From: Streptomyces sp. JJ66
Lineage (GTDB): Bacteria; Actinomycetota; Actinomycetes; Streptomycetales; Streptomycetaceae
Direction: 5' to 3'
Length of the DNA: 64,000 nt
NCBI RefSeq assembly: GCF_019303495.1
Contig: NZ_JAEVFI010000007.1
Location: 79,342 to 143,341 of the forward strand
Shown: piece after piece, positions 1 through 8,454 of the stretch
How the letters are laid out: each line of letters starts with the position of its first letter
How positions within the stretch are numbered: the stretch's first letter is position 1
Program-made: the position numbers and the translations under genes
Notes under the pieces: generated by a model
What the model was told of the DNA's origin: nothing
The model's database searches: none
What the model saw: the letters and a program-made list of their open reading frames with translations, nothing else

Positions 1-348
1 GATCACATCTCAGCCATGACCCGGCAGCGCATGGCCCTAGTCCAGGTCGTCCCTTTCGCACACGGAGCCGAGGGGCTGCTCGGCGGCCTGGTCACCGTCA
101 TGCGTTTCGCGGACGCGCCGGACGTCGCTTACGCCGAGGGCGTCAGCACGGGCAACTACATGGACGATCCGACCTTGGTGCGACACGTACAAGACGCATA
201 CGATCTCGCCAGGGCAGCCGCGCTCACCCCGGCAGCCTCCATGGAGTTGATCCGGACGATCGCTGAGGAGCACCGAGGCCACTATGCACGCACACATCGA
301 CCTGAGCAGCGCGCCCTGGCGCAAGTCCAGCTACAGCGGGGAGAATGA
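1..348 (+). CDS. C-terminal end of a DUF5753-type XRE regulator (5' end outside window)
   Basis: The reading frame is open from the first base of the window to a stop at 346-348, so this is the C-terminal part of a longer protein. The visible ~115 residues resemble the DUF5753 domain that follows an N-terminal XRE helix-turn-helix in many streptomycete regulators: a hydrophobic strand with FAHGAEG, a strand ending in VAYAEG, and a final helix ending in IRTIAEEHR. The DUF397 gene starts inside its 3' end in another frame (65-bp overlap), which is the usual arrangement of such pairs. These pairs are often compared to toxin-antitoxin or anti-sigma systems, but the function is not settled. The DNA-binding domain is not visible here. 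Confidence 0.8.
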   Translation, partial: DHISAMTRQRMALVQVVPFAHGAEGLLGGLVTVMRFADAPDVAYAEGVSTGNYMDDPTLVRHVQDAYDLARAAALTPAASMELIRTIAEEHRGHYARTHRPEQRALAQVQLQRGE

Positions 349-478
349 CAGCGCCTGCGTCGAGGTGGCTGACGGTTACGCAGACGTGATGCCCGTCCGC
401 GACAGCAAGAATCCCTGTGGTCCCGCTGTCGTGTTCCCCCGTGTGGCGTGGGCTGCCTTCATCGACTCAGTGAGGTAA
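284..478 (+). CDS. DUF397 domain protein
   Basis: Small protein of 64 residues with the DUF397 signature: W-R-K-S-S-Y-S-G near residue 12, a CVEVA strand, the V-R-D-S-K motif near residue 39, and a C-terminal aromatic helix (AWAAFIDSVR). The family is nearly confined to actinomycetes and is almost always encoded next to a DUF5753/XRE regulator, as here, where its ATG lies inside the upstream gene. It is probably a partner of that regulator. Its biochemical role is unknown. Translation is probably coupled to the upstream gene. A strong hairpin follows 23 bp after the stop codon. Confidence 0.88.
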   Translation: MHAHIDLSSAPWRKSSYSGENDSACVEVADGYADVMPVRDSKNPCGPAVVFPRVAWAAFIDSVR

Positions 479-501
479 TCCCCGGGCGCAGCGAACGTAC
501 C

Positions 502-547
502 GACGAGGGAGTGCCCCCCGGCTGCTGCCGGGGGGCACTCCCTCGTC
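502..547. terminator. Perfect 21-bp hairpin, bidirectional terminator
   Basis: Arms at 502-522 and 527-547 are perfectly complementary over 21 bp with a 4-base loop (TGCT). It lies between the convergent DUF397 gene (+) and the ABC permease gene (-), so it can serve both. There is no T-tract, which is common for high-GC actinomycete terminators. Confidence 0.85.
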
Positions 548-577
548 TGCGTCAGGTGATGTGGGAGGGCGGAGTCA

Positions 578-1450
578 TCAACCCGCTGCCTTGCGGTACT
601 TGCGGACCGCGAGGGTGCGGAACAGCACGATGATCACGAGCGACCACAGGACGGACGCGAGAACCGGGTTCTGCATCGGCCAGGCGTCGGGTGCCTGGTA
701 GCCGGGGGGCAGGTTGCCGAAAAGCTCCCGGGCCGCCAGCACCGTGGCGCTGAACGGGTTCCACTCGGCCACGGGCTGGAGCCAGCCAGGCATGTTCTCG
801 GACGGGACGAAGGCGATCGAGATGAACGTCAGTGGGAACAGCCAGATCAGGCCGCCCGAGGTCGCTGCCTCGGGCGTGCGGACCGTCAGACCGATCAGGG
901 CGCCGATCCAGGTGAAGGCGTAGCCGAGGAGCAGCAGCAGACCGAAGGCGCCCAGAGCCTTGAGTATGCCCTCCTCGATGCGCCAGCCGACCAGCAGCGC
1001 GACGATGGCCAGGACGACGAGGGTGAGGGCAGTCTGTACGGCGTCGGCCAGCGTGCGCCCGGTCAATACCGCGCCGCGCGTCATGGGCAGCGAGCGGAAG
1101 CGGTCGATGAGGCCCTTGTGCATGTCCTCGGCGATGCCCGCGCCCGCGCCAGCGGTCGCGAAGGTGACCGTCTGCGCGAAGATGCCCGCCATGAGGAAGT
1201 TGCGGTAGGCGTCCGGGTCCAGACCGGCTCCGGGGATGTTGATCGAGCCACCGAAAACGTAGCTGAACAGGACGACGAACATCACCGGCTGGATCAGTCC
1301 GAAGATGACCATCTCGGGGATGCGCATCATCCGGATGAGGTTGCGCCGGGCGATGACCAGCGAGTCCACCACGGACTGCCGGATGCCGCCGCTGCCCCGG
1401 GGGGCCTCGGCCTGCCGGGGGGCGCCGGGCGCGTCGGCCACGGTACTCAC
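578..1450 (-). CDS. ABC-2 type (DrrB-like) drug-exporter permease
   Basis: Integral membrane subunit of an ABC-2 exporter, 290 residues. A cytoplasmic N-terminus of ~25 residues is followed by an amphipathic arginine-rich segment (IARRNLIRMMR) and about six hydrophobic segments. The first contains PVMFVVLFSYVFGG, typical of DrrB/NodJ-type permeases. The GTG start overlaps the stop of the upstream ATPase gene by 4 bp (GTGA), so the two are translationally coupled and should form one exporter. DrrAB pairs extrude anthracyclines and other hydrophobic compounds; the substrate here cannot be told from sequence. No biosynthetic cluster adjoins it. Confidence 0.9.
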   Translation of the reverse strand: MSTVADAPGAPRQAEAPRGSGGIRQSVVDSLVIARRNLIRMMRIPEMVIFGLIQPVMFVVLFSYVFGGSINIPGAGLDPDAYRNFLMAGIFAQTVTFATAGAGAGIAEDMHKGLIDRFRSLPMTRGAVLTGRTLADAVQTALTLVVLAIVALLVGWRIEEGILKALGAFGLLLLLGYAFTWIGALIGLTVRTPEAATSGGLIWLFPLTFISIAFVPSENMPGWLQPVAEWNPFSATVLAARELFGNLPPGYQAPDAWPMQNPVLASVLWSLVIIVLFRTLAVRKYRKAAG

Positions 1451-2463
1451 TGTGCTGCCTCCGGGGAGTTGTCGGTGTCGGTGGCCTCGCTGGACTCGCC
1501 ATTGGTGGTGTCGCTCAGCACGGCGGCGTGGCCGGTGAGGGAGATGAACACGTCGTCCAGCGTGGGACGGCGCAGGCCGATGTCGTCGATCTCGATGCCC
1601 GCCGTGTCCAGTTCGCGGATGACCTCGGCCAGCAGCTTCGCGCCGCCGGAGACGGGCACCGTCAGGCGGCGGGTGTGCTGGTCGAGGGCGACTTCGGCCT
1701 CCCCCTGGGCCTGTCCCGCGAGGACGCGCCGGGCGTCCTCGATCCGCCCCCGCTCGTGCACCACGACCTCGATGCGCTCACCGCCGGTGCGCTGCTTGAG
1801 CTGGTCGGAGGTGCCACGGGCGATGACCTTGCCGTGGTCCACCACGGCGATGGTGTCGGCGAGGCGGTCGGCCTCCTCCAGGTACTGCGTGGTCAGCAGC
1901 AGCGTGGTGCCGCCGGCGACGAGTTCCTGGATGACGTCCCACAGCGCCTGCCGGTTGCGCGGGTCCAGCCCGGTGGTGGGCTCGTCCATGAACATCACCG
2001 GCGGGCTGACGACGAGGGCCGCGGCGAGGTCGAGGCGGCGGCGCATGCCGCCGGAGTAGGTCTTGGCGGTGCGGTCGGCGGCGTCGGCGAGGTTGAAGCG
2101 CTCCAGCAGCTCCCCCGCCCGTTTCTTCGCGTCCCGGCCGGACATCTGGTACAGCTGTCCGACCATCTGCAGGTTCTCCCGGCCGGTCAGGTACTCGTCA
2201 ACGGCCGCGAACTGGCCGGACAGGCCGATGGAACGGCGGACCTCGGTGGGCTGTTTGAGCACGTCGAGGCCGGCGACGACCGCCTTGCCGCTGTCGGGCC
2301 GCAGCAAGGTGGTCAGCACCCGCACCGTGGTCGTCTTGCCCGCGCCGTTGGGGCCGAGCAGCCCGAGCACGGTGCCTTCGGGGACGTCGAGATCGACACC
2401 GTCCAGTGCCTTGACGTCGCCGAAGGTCTTCACCAGACCTTCGGCGTGAATGGCGCCTGGCAT
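1447..2463 (-). CDS. DrrA-like ABC transporter ATP-binding protein
   Basis: ATPase subunit of a multidrug exporter, 338 residues. Walker A is GPNGAGKTT near residue 36, the ABC signature is YSGGMRRR near 138, and Walker B with the D-loop is VMFMDEPTTGLD near 158, followed by the switch histidine region. After the ~230-residue nucleotide-binding domain comes a ~100-residue C-terminal domain typical of the DrrA subfamily, including LRRPTLDDVFISLTG, which is close to the DrrA C-terminal motif. The ATG at 2463 begins the long ORF. The permease gene follows with a 4-bp overlap. A promoter overlapped by a palindrome lies about 160 bp upstream. Confidence 0.93.
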   Translation of the reverse strand: MPGAIHAEGLVKTFGDVKALDGVDLDVPEGTVLGLLGPNGAGKTTTVRVLTTLLRPDSGKAVVAGLDVLKQPTEVRRSIGLSGQFAAVDEYLTGRENLQMVGQLYQMSGRDAKKRAGELLERFNLADAADRTAKTYSGGMRRRLDLAAALVVSPPVMFMDEPTTGLDPRNRQALWDVIQELVAGGTTLLLTTQYLEEADRLADTIAVVDHGKVIARGTSDQLKQRTGGERIEVVVHERGRIEDARRVLAGQAQGEAEVALDQHTRRLTVPVSGGAKLLAEVIRELDTAGIEIDDIGLRRPTLDDVFISLTGHAAVLSDTTNGESSEATDTDNSPEAAQ

Positions 2464-2622
2464 GTTCTGTTCTCTCCCAATCCGGGGTCGTTCGAAATGC
2501 TTCTGACTGTTTCTGGCAGTTCTGGCAGTTCAGGGAGGGCTGCCTGCCTGGTTCTCCACGCTCTTGGGTGCGCGGCATGCCGGGGGCGCCAGCTCGCGCT
2601 GACTTCGAGGCGCACGCCTCTC

Positions 2623-2652
2623 ACTCTAGCGCAACGCGATGTATCGCGTCAC
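2623..2652 (-). promoter_or_regulatory. Candidate promoter with overlapping palindromic operator for the drrAB-like operon
   Basis: On the minus strand a -10 hexamer TAGAGT (2623-2628) is preceded, after 18 bp, by a -35-like GTGACG (2647-2652). A perfect palindrome, ACGCGAT-GT-ATCGCGT (2634-2649), covers the spacer and part of the -35 box. That is where a repressor would block RNA polymerase. Palindromes of this length suit TetR-type regulators, but no TetR gene lies next to it; the MarR regulator at 4155 is a possible binder. This is a prediction from pattern only. Confidence 0.5.
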
Positions 2653-2702
2653 TGTCGCGACTGCTCTCGTTCGGGCGAACCTGGCGGGGCGACGGCGTTT
2701 GG

Positions 2703-3920
2703 CTAGGGGCGGACCGTGTATCCGGCCTGGCGCAGTGCCGCCGTCACCTCGGCACAGTGTTCGGGGCCCTGGGTCTCCAGGTGCAGCTCCACCTCCACCT
2801 CGTCGAGCCCGAGCCGCGGATCGGTACGGACATGACTCACGTCGAGGACGTTAGCGTCGGCCACTGACAACTCTGCCAGGAGCGCGGCCAGCGCGCCTGG
2901 GCGGTCGGACAGCCGCAGCCGCAGCGACAGATACCGCCCCGCCGCCGCCATGCCGTGCCGCAGCGTGCGCTGCATGACCAGCGGGTCCACGTTCCCGCCT
3001 GACAGCACCGCCACCACTGGCCCCTCGATCGTCTCCGGCTCACTCAACAGCGCCGCCACCGAGCTGGCACCGGCCGGTTCCACGACGAGTTTGGCCCGCT
3101 CCAGGCACAGCAGCAGCGCGCTGGAGAGCGCGTCCTCGGAAACCGTACGGATGTCGTCCACCAGATCGCCAACGATTTTGAACGGCACGTCGCCCGGCCG
3201 CCCCACCTTGATCCCGTCGGCCATCGTGGACGCCTCCGCGAGCGCCACCGGCTGCCCGGCCGCCAGCGACGGCGGGTAGGCGGCCGCGCCCTCGGCCTGC
3301 ACCCCCACGATCCGCACGTCCGGACGCAGCGCCTTCACCGCGAGCGCGATGCCCGCGACCAGCCCGCCGCCGCCCACGCCGACGACGATCGTGCGCACCT
3401 CCGGGCACTGCTCCAGAATCTCCAGCCCCACCGTGCCCTGCCCGGCGACGATGTCGGGGTGGTCGAACGGGTGGATGAAGACCGCGCCCGTCTCCTCGGC
3501 GTACGCGGTGGCGGCCTCCAGCGCCTCGTCCACCACCTGCCCGTGCAGCCGCACCTCGGCGCCGTAACTCCGGGTGGCCGCCAGCTTCGGCAGGGGCGCA
3601 CCCACCGGCATGAACACCGTGGAGCGCACCCCCAGCAGTGACGCCGCCAGCGCGACGCCCTGCGCGTGGTTGCCCGCGCTCGCCGCGACGACGCCGCTGG
3701 CCCGCCGCCCCGGGGGCAGCGCCGCGATCCGCGTGTAGGCGCCGCGGATCTTGAATGACCCGGTGCGCTGGAGGTTCTCGCACTTCAGATGGACCGGGGC
3801 GCCGAGCAGCTCGCTCAGGTGGCGGCTGCCCTCCATCGCCGTGACGCGGGCGATCCCGGCGAGCACCTTGTGGGCGGTCCGGACGTCCTCGACGGTGAGT
3901 TCATGTGCGGTGTCAACCAT
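2703..3920 (-). CDS. ilvA: Threonine ammonia-lyase (PLP-dependent, ACT domain)
   Basis: Converts L-threonine (or serine) to 2-oxobutanoate (pyruvate) and ammonia, feeding isoleucine synthesis. The 405-residue protein has the fold-type II PLP domain. SFKIRGAY near residue 55 contains the PLP lysine, SAGNHAQGVA lies near 80, and the phosphate-binding GGGGL loop near 187. A single C-terminal ACT domain (from ~330) would give allosteric control. The length fits the short one-ACT form found in actinobacteria, not the ~510-residue E. coli IlvA. The ATG at 3920 precedes the conserved N-terminus. The gene stands alone, convergent with nothing and divergent from the MarR gene. Confidence 0.93.
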   Translation of the reverse strand: MVDTAHELTVEDVRTAHKVLAGIARVTAMEGSRHLSELLGAPVHLKCENLQRTGSFKIRGAYTRIAALPPGRRASGVVAASAGNHAQGVALAASLLGVRSTVFMPVGAPLPKLAATRSYGAEVRLHGQVVDEALEAATAYAEETGAVFIHPFDHPDIVAGQGTVGLEILEQCPEVRTIVVGVGGGGLVAGIALAVKALRPDVRIVGVQAEGAAAYPPSLAAGQPVALAEASTMADGIKVGRPGDVPFKIVGDLVDDIRTVSEDALSSALLLCLERAKLVVEPAGASSVAALLSEPETIEGPVVAVLSGGNVDPLVMQRTLRHGMAAAGRYLSLRLRLSDRPGALAALLAELSVADANVLDVSHVRTDPRLGLDEVEVELHLETQGPEHCAEVTAALRQAGYTVRP

Positions 3921-4154
3921 GCCCGCCAGTCTCGCAGCGCCCGCCCACGGCCCTCGACCGGTGCGGGCACCCGTGCGCGGTGCCCCCCGGTGGACGGCTC
4001 CCCGGCCGCTGGCGCCTCCACTGCTTCAACTGCCTGTACCAGGTCGTTACCGCAGCAGCGGTACGGGACGGGCTCAACGCGCGTACCCTGTGGCGCACCC
4101 CCACCTCGCACCACGCCGTTAGCCCGTACGTCCACAGAAGCGAGCACCCCGGCC

Positions 4155-4724
4155 ATGCCCACGCACCCGGACCTGACGACCGACTCCGTTCCCCCCTCCC
4201 GCCCCGCTCCCGGCGCCCCCGCCTCCCCGGACCGGAACTCCGGCCCGCCGACCGCCGAACGGTCCGAGGGCGAAGGTGTGTTCGAGGCCATGCAGCACCA
4301 GGTCGCCCTCTTCGCCCGCCGCGCCGAGCAGACCCGGCTCGGCGGCGTCGGGCAGGGCCGCAACTCCATGGACCGCGCCGCCTACCTGCTGCTCAACCGC
4401 CTCGACCAGAAAGGTCCCATGGGCGTCAAGGCCCTGGCCGAGGGCATGGGCATCGACTCCTCGACCGTCACCCGGCAGGTCGCGCCACTGGTCGAGTCAG
4501 GCCTGGTCGAGCGGGCCTCGCACCCCGAGGACGGCCGCGCCGTCGTGCTGGCGCTGTCCGCGCGCGGCGCCTCCCGGCTCGCGCAGGTGCGGGCCTCCCG
4601 GCGGGCGCTGATGGCGCTGCTCACCCAGGAGTGGGACGACGAGGAACGCACCGTCTTCTGCACGCTGCTGACCCGCTTCAACGAAGCCCTCTCCGCAGTG
4701 CACTCCCCGGCTCACGGCTCCTGA
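4155..4724 (+). CDS. MarR-family transcriptional regulator
   Basis: A 189-residue winged-helix regulator. The core from residue ~70 has the MarR pattern: MDRAAYLLLNRL, then the helix-turn-helix GVKALAEGMGIDSSTVTRQV, then the wing VERASHPEDGRAVVLALS. The N-terminal ~40 residues are proline-rich low complexity. An alternative GTG start at 4278 would remove them, so the true N-terminus is uncertain. MarR proteins usually repress an exporter or stress gene close by and are released by small aromatic ligands. The nearest candidate target is the DrrAB-like operon 1.7 kb away, or the gene itself. Confidence 0.9.
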   Translation: MPTHPDLTTDSVPPSRPAPGAPASPDRNSGPPTAERSEGEGVFEAMQHQVALFARRAEQTRLGGVGQGRNSMDRAAYLLLNRLDQKGPMGVKALAEGMGIDSSTVTRQVAPLVESGLVERASHPEDGRAVVLALSARGASRLAQVRASRRALMALLTQEWDDEERTVFCTLLTRFNEALSAVHSPAHGS

Positions 4725-4805
4725 CCGACCGCCCCGGCGCACGCGGTTTCGTGACCGCGCCGCACGCCCCTTGACCCGGGCACCGGCGCGCCGTCCCATG
4801 GGCGT

Positions 4806-5297
4806 GTGAGAGAGCCACGGGCTGTGCTGGACCGCCGCCGCGCCCGGGAGTTCGAGGCGTTCACCGCCGGTGCGGCGGGACGGCTGCTGCATGCCGCCAC
4901 GCTGCTCACCACCGAACCGCGCGATGCCTGCCCGGCCGCCGAACGCCTGCTCACCCGCGCGCTCGCCCGCACCTACGCCGCCTGGGACGGTCCGCGCGGC
5001 GAGGACCCCTACGACCGCGCGCGCACCGAACTGGCCCGGCTCTTCGCCCACTCCGCCTGGCGCTACCGGCGTCCGCGCGGCGGCGTGCTCGGGCCGCTCA
5101 CCCCACGCGAACGGCTCGTGCTGGTGCTGCGGCTGGGGGAGGACGTCGCCGAGGAGCAGGCGGCGGCCGGGCTCGGGCTGCCCGAGGACCGGGTGCGCGC
5201 CATCCTCGCCCGCGCCGTCTCCCGCATGCGGCACGCCCCCACGGACTCCGGCCCCGCGTCCAGCGGCACCGCCCGGCTGCGGGTGGCGGCCCGGTGA
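4806..5297 (+). CDS. Sigma-70 region 4-like protein (degenerate ECF sigma factor)
   Basis: A 163-residue protein. The C-terminal third carries a sigma-factor region 4 pattern: LTPRERLVLVLRLGED, a helix-turn-helix with LGLPEDRVRAILARAVSRMR. The N-terminal part is alanine-rich helical and has the layout of SigE-type ECF factors, but I cannot recognise a convincing region 2.4. It may be a diverged or non-functional sigma factor. The GTG start at 4806 sits just after the MarR gene. Its stop overlaps the start of the next membrane-protein gene by 4 bp, so the two are co-translated, as is usual for an ECF factor and its membrane partner. Confidence 0.6.
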   Translation: MREPRAVLDRRRAREFEAFTAGAAGRLLHAATLLTTEPRDACPAAERLLTRALARTYAAWDGPRGEDPYDRARTELARLFAHSAWRYRRPRGGVLGPLTPRERLVLVLRLGEDVAEEQAAAGLGLPEDRVRAILARAVSRMRHAPTDSGPASSGTARLRVAAR

Positions 5298-5716
5298 GCG
5301 CCCGTGGCGGCTCCGGCCCGGGCGGCTCGGACGGCTCCGGGCCGGGCGGCTCCGGCCGGGCCAGCGCCAGTCCGCGCAGGCCCGGCCCGCGCGGCTCCGG
5401 GCCGGTTCTGCGCGGCTCCGGACCCGGTGGGTCCGGGGCTGACCGCGCCCCGGCCCGCTACTCCTCCGCCGGGCCGCCGGACCCCAAGCTGGAACCCGTG
5501 CGGCGGCTGATGGACTCCCCGCATCCCGTCGTCCCGCCCGGCCTCACCGCCCGGGCCGCCGCGCGCGGTGGCCGCCTGCTGCGCCGCCGCCGCGCCGCCC
5601 GGGCGCTGGGCTGGGCGGTGCTGGCGTGCGCCGCCGTCGCGTTCGCGGTGTGGGCGGCCGTCGTCCAGCCGTGGCAGCCGGTGGACCGGATCGTGCCGCC
5701 GGGCCGGGGCTGGTAG
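5294..5716 (+). CDS. Small single-pass membrane protein coupled to the sigma-like gene
   Basis: A 140-residue protein whose first ~60 residues are glycine/serine/arginine low complexity (G-S-G-P-G-G-S repeats). A possible cytoplasmic helix follows, including LEPVRRLMDSP, then an arginine cluster (RLLRRRRAAR) and one transmembrane segment (GWAVLACAAVAFAVWAAVV, near residues 108-126). The GTG start overlaps the upstream stop (GTGA). By position it could anchor or restrain the sigma-like protein. No zinc-binding anti-sigma motif is visible, so this is inference from context. Family unknown. Confidence 0.6.
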   Translation: MSARGGSGPGGSDGSGPGGSGRASASPRRPGPRGSGPVLRGSGPGGSGADRAPARYSSAGPPDPKLEPVRRLMDSPHPVVPPGLTARAAARGGRLLRRRRAARALGWAVLACAAVAFAVWAAVVQPWQPVDRIVPPGRGW

Positions 5717-5774
5717 CGCACGGCCGCCCACCGCCCGCGCGGTTACCGGTAGCGAACAGCCGTCGCCCGTGCGG

Positions 5775-6917
5775 TTACTTCAGCGCCTGGGTGAGGTCGT
5801 CGAGCAGGTCGGTGGCGGACTCGATGCCCACCGACAGCCGCACCAGATCACCGGGCACCTCCAGCAGCGAGCCCGCCGCCGAGGCGTGCGTCATCCGGCC
5901 CGGGTGCTCGATCAGCGACTCCACCCCGCCCAGCGACTCCCCCAGCGTGAACACCTTGGTGCGGTCGCACAGCGCGACGGCCTCCTCCTCACCGCCGGTC
6001 ACCCGGAAGGAGACCATGCCGCCGAACGACCGCATCTGCTTGGCCGCCACCTCGTGCCCAGGGTGGGTGGGCAGCCCCGGGTAGAGCACCTGGCTCACCT
6101 TCGGGTGCGCCCGCAGCATCTCCGCGACGCGGGCGGCGTTCGCGCTGTGCCGGTCCATGCGCACGGCCAGCGTCTTCACGCCGCGCATGACGAGCCAGGC
6201 GTCGAACGGACCGGCGATGGCGCCCATGGCGTTCTGGTGGAACGCCAGCTCCTCCCCCAGCGCCGCGTCCGAGGTGACCAGCGCGCCGCCCACGACGTCG
6301 GAGTGGCCGCCCATGTACTTCGTCGTCGAGTGCACGACGACGTCGGCGCCGAGCGCGAGCGGCTGCTGGAGGTAGGGGCTGGCGAAGGTGTTGTCCACCA
6401 CGAGCCGCGCGCCCGCGCCCCGCGCGATGGCAGCGACCTGCGCGATGTCGGTGATGCCCAGCAGCGGGTTGCTCGGCGTCTCCACCCACACCAGCTTGGT
6501 GCGGTCGGTGAGGGCGGCGCGCACGGCGGCCGGGTCGGAGGTGTCGGCCACCGACCACCGCACGTCCCAGCGCTCGGCGACCTTCGCGAACAGGCGGAAC
6601 GTGCCCCCGTACGCGTCGTTGGGGATCACCACGTGGTCGCCGGGGGTGAGCGTGGTACGCAGCAGGCAGTCCTCGGCCGCCAGCCCCGAGGCGAACGCGA
6701 GCCCCCGGCTGCCGCCCTCCAGCGCGGCCAGGTTCTCCTCCAGCGCGGTGCGCGTCGGGTTCGCGCTGCGGCTGTACTCGTAGCCGCCGCGCAGCCCGCC
6801 CACACCGTCCTGCTTGTAGGTGGACACCTGGTAGATCGGCGGCACGACCGCGCCCGTGGCGGCGTCCGGCTCCTGCCCGGCGTGAATGGCGAGCGTCTCG
6901 AAATGCTGGTGCGTCAT
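5775..6917 (-). CDS. metB: Cystathionine gamma-synthase
   Basis: PLP enzyme of methionine synthesis that joins an acylated homoserine and cysteine to cystathionine. The 380-residue length is normal for the Cys/Met-metabolism family. Visible landmarks are IHAGQEPD at the N-terminus, the YEYSRSANPTR loop that binds PLP phosphate from the neighbouring subunit, VETPSNPLL, the D-N-T-F-A-S-P-Y stretch, the PLP lysine in HSTTKYMGGHSDVVGG, and the C-terminal SLGGVESLIEHP and SVGIE motifs. Start chosen at ATG 6917 (MTHQHFETLAIHAG), which matches the family N-terminus; the frame is open further upstream without conserved sequence. The closest alternatives are cystathionine gamma-lyase and O-succinylhomoserine sulfhydrylase. 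Confidence 0.9.
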   Translation of the reverse strand: MTHQHFETLAIHAGQEPDAATGAVVPPIYQVSTYKQDGVGGLRGGYEYSRSANPTRTALEENLAALEGGSRGLAFASGLAAEDCLLRTTLTPGDHVVIPNDAYGGTFRLFAKVAERWDVRWSVADTSDPAAVRAALTDRTKLVWVETPSNPLLGITDIAQVAAIARGAGARLVVDNTFASPYLQQPLALGADVVVHSTTKYMGGHSDVVGGALVTSDAALGEELAFHQNAMGAIAGPFDAWLVMRGVKTLAVRMDRHSANAARVAEMLRAHPKVSQVLYPGLPTHPGHEVAAKQMRSFGGMVSFRVTGGEEEAVALCDRTKVFTLGESLGGVESLIEHPGRMTHASAAGSLLEVPGDLVRLSVGIESATDLLDDLTQALK

Positions 6918-7228
6918 GACGCCGACCTTACGCGCCCCCGTCCCCCCAGCCCGAACGTTCGGCCCCACGGTGACCACCCCGCTGCGGCGCGGGGTATCAC
7001 CGGTGCGGACGTGGCCAGGGCCTGGGCTCCGGCCACTCCAGCCGCTCGTCCCCACCGTGCGGACGTGGCGGCACCGTGCGGACTGGTGGCGGGCCGTCCC
7101 CGGCGGCGGCGAGGCGAGGCCGGACGTGGACGCCAGCACCGGGGCCAGGGGCTGGGGCCGCCGGATTCGGGCCGGGCGGGGCAGACCACACGTACCGCCG
7201 CGGGCCCGGCGGGCCGTACCGTGGGGGT

Positions 7229-8419
7229 ATGGAGCTCCTGCTGTCCCTGCTGCTGATCGCCGGTGTCGTCGGCTTCTTCCTCGTGCCCGCCCTGCGCCGC
7301 CGCCGCGCCGTCCGGGACGCGCGACAGGGCATGGTCCGCGCCGGTGACCCGGGGGCGTACGGTTTCGTGCCCACCGAGCAGCTGGACGTGCGCCTGCCAG
7401 GGCCGGACGAGGAGTTGGTGGACGCGCTCGACGAGGCGCAGCGCACGCAGGACTGGGAGCCCGTCGCCCGCCTGCTCGCGCTCACTGGGGACGACTGGGA
7501 GCTGCGCTGGCAGCGCGTGCAGTCGCTGGCCGGTGCGGCGGCGCTGGAACTGGCCCAGGCCCGCCGGGGTGCGGACACGCAGGCGCCGTCCCCCAGCGCC
7601 CCGGGCCTCTCCTTCAGCAAGGACGCCCCCACCGAGGCACGTCAGCAGGACGCCCGCTGGCTGCGCGACTGGCGCTCGCAGCGCCCGCAGGACCCCGGGG
7701 CCGCGCAGGTCTACGCCCAGTTCCTGGTGTGGCAGGCGCTCGCCGACCCGGCGTCGGCGGACCACCGGATCATCCTGGAGGAGGCCCGCAACGTCGCCCA
7801 CGAGGCCACCGCGCTGCCCGGCGCCGACGCGGACCCGACGCCGTACGTCACCGAGTTGTTCATCGCCCGCTCGCTGAGCTACCGCCGCGCGGACTTCGAG
7901 GCGCTGTGGCAGCAGGTGACACGCCGCGCACCGCACCACATGGGCGCGCACCTGGCGGCACTGCCGTACTGGTCGCAGAAGTGGCACGGCTCGCGGGAGG
8001 ACGCGTACGCCTTCGCCGAGGGTGCCGCCGCCCGCGCGCCGGAGGGCAGCCTGCTCCCGGCGCTGCCGCTGTTCGCCGTCTACGCTCACCTGCCGGACGC
8101 CAACCTGGTGCGCGGCATGTACCAGAGCAAGGTGGTCGAGGACGCGATCGAGGCCGCCGAGTTCGCCGTCAACCACGCCGACCAGGACCACCCGGTGCGC
8201 CCGCACGTGCTGCACCTGCTGCTGTGCCTGCTGGTGCGCGCCGAGCGGTACGAGGAGGCGATGGAGGCGCTGCGGGTCGTGGACGGCTACATCGGCGCCG
8301 TGCCGTGGGTGGAGTCGCCCGACCCGGCGGCCCAGTACGCCGCCTACCGCGCGCTCGCCGTCGCCGGGTTCGACAGCCACGGCGGCGACCACGCCACCAC
8401 GCCGCCCCCCACGCACTGA
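7229..8419 (+). CDS. Membrane-anchored helical-repeat protein of unknown function
   Basis: A 396-residue protein. An N-terminal transmembrane anchor ([21 protein letters not shown], residues ~2-20) is followed by RRRR, which predicts a cytoplasmic body. The rest is helical with TPR-like spacing and many tryptophans, for example [23 protein letters not shown] and [18 protein letters not shown]. It recalls DUF4034-type proteins found in actinomycetes, but I am not certain. The start was chosen at ATG 7229 because the hydrophobic anchor begins there. The gene lies 35 bp upstream of msrA and is probably co-transcribed. No enzymatic motif is seen. Confidence 0.7.
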   Translation: MELLLSLLLIAGVVGFFLVPALRRRRAVRDARQGMVRAGDPGAYGFVPTEQLDVRLPGPDEELVDALDEAQRTQDWEPVARLLALTGDDWELRWQRVQSLAGAAALELAQARRGADTQAPSPSAPGLSFSKDAPTEARQQDARWLRDWRSQRPQDPGAAQVYAQFLVWQALADPASADHRIILEEARNVAHEATALPGADADPTPYVTELFIARSLSYRRADFEALWQQVTRRAPHHMGAHLAALPYWSQKWHGSREDAYAFAEGAAARAPEGSLLPALPLFAVYAHLPDANLVRGMYQSKVVEDAIEAAEFAVNHADQDHPVRPHVLHLLLCLLVRAERYEEAMEALRVVDGYIGAVPWVESPDPAAQYAAYRALAVAGFDSHGGDHATTPPPTH

Positions 8420-8454
8420 CGCCACCCCGCTCGACGTCCCCTGGGAGCCCCGCA

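Noticed and set aside
5568..7256. Long plus-strand frame of 562 codons across metB
   Set aside because: It is antisense to a clear cystathionine gamma-synthase and has no recognisable domain or start signal.
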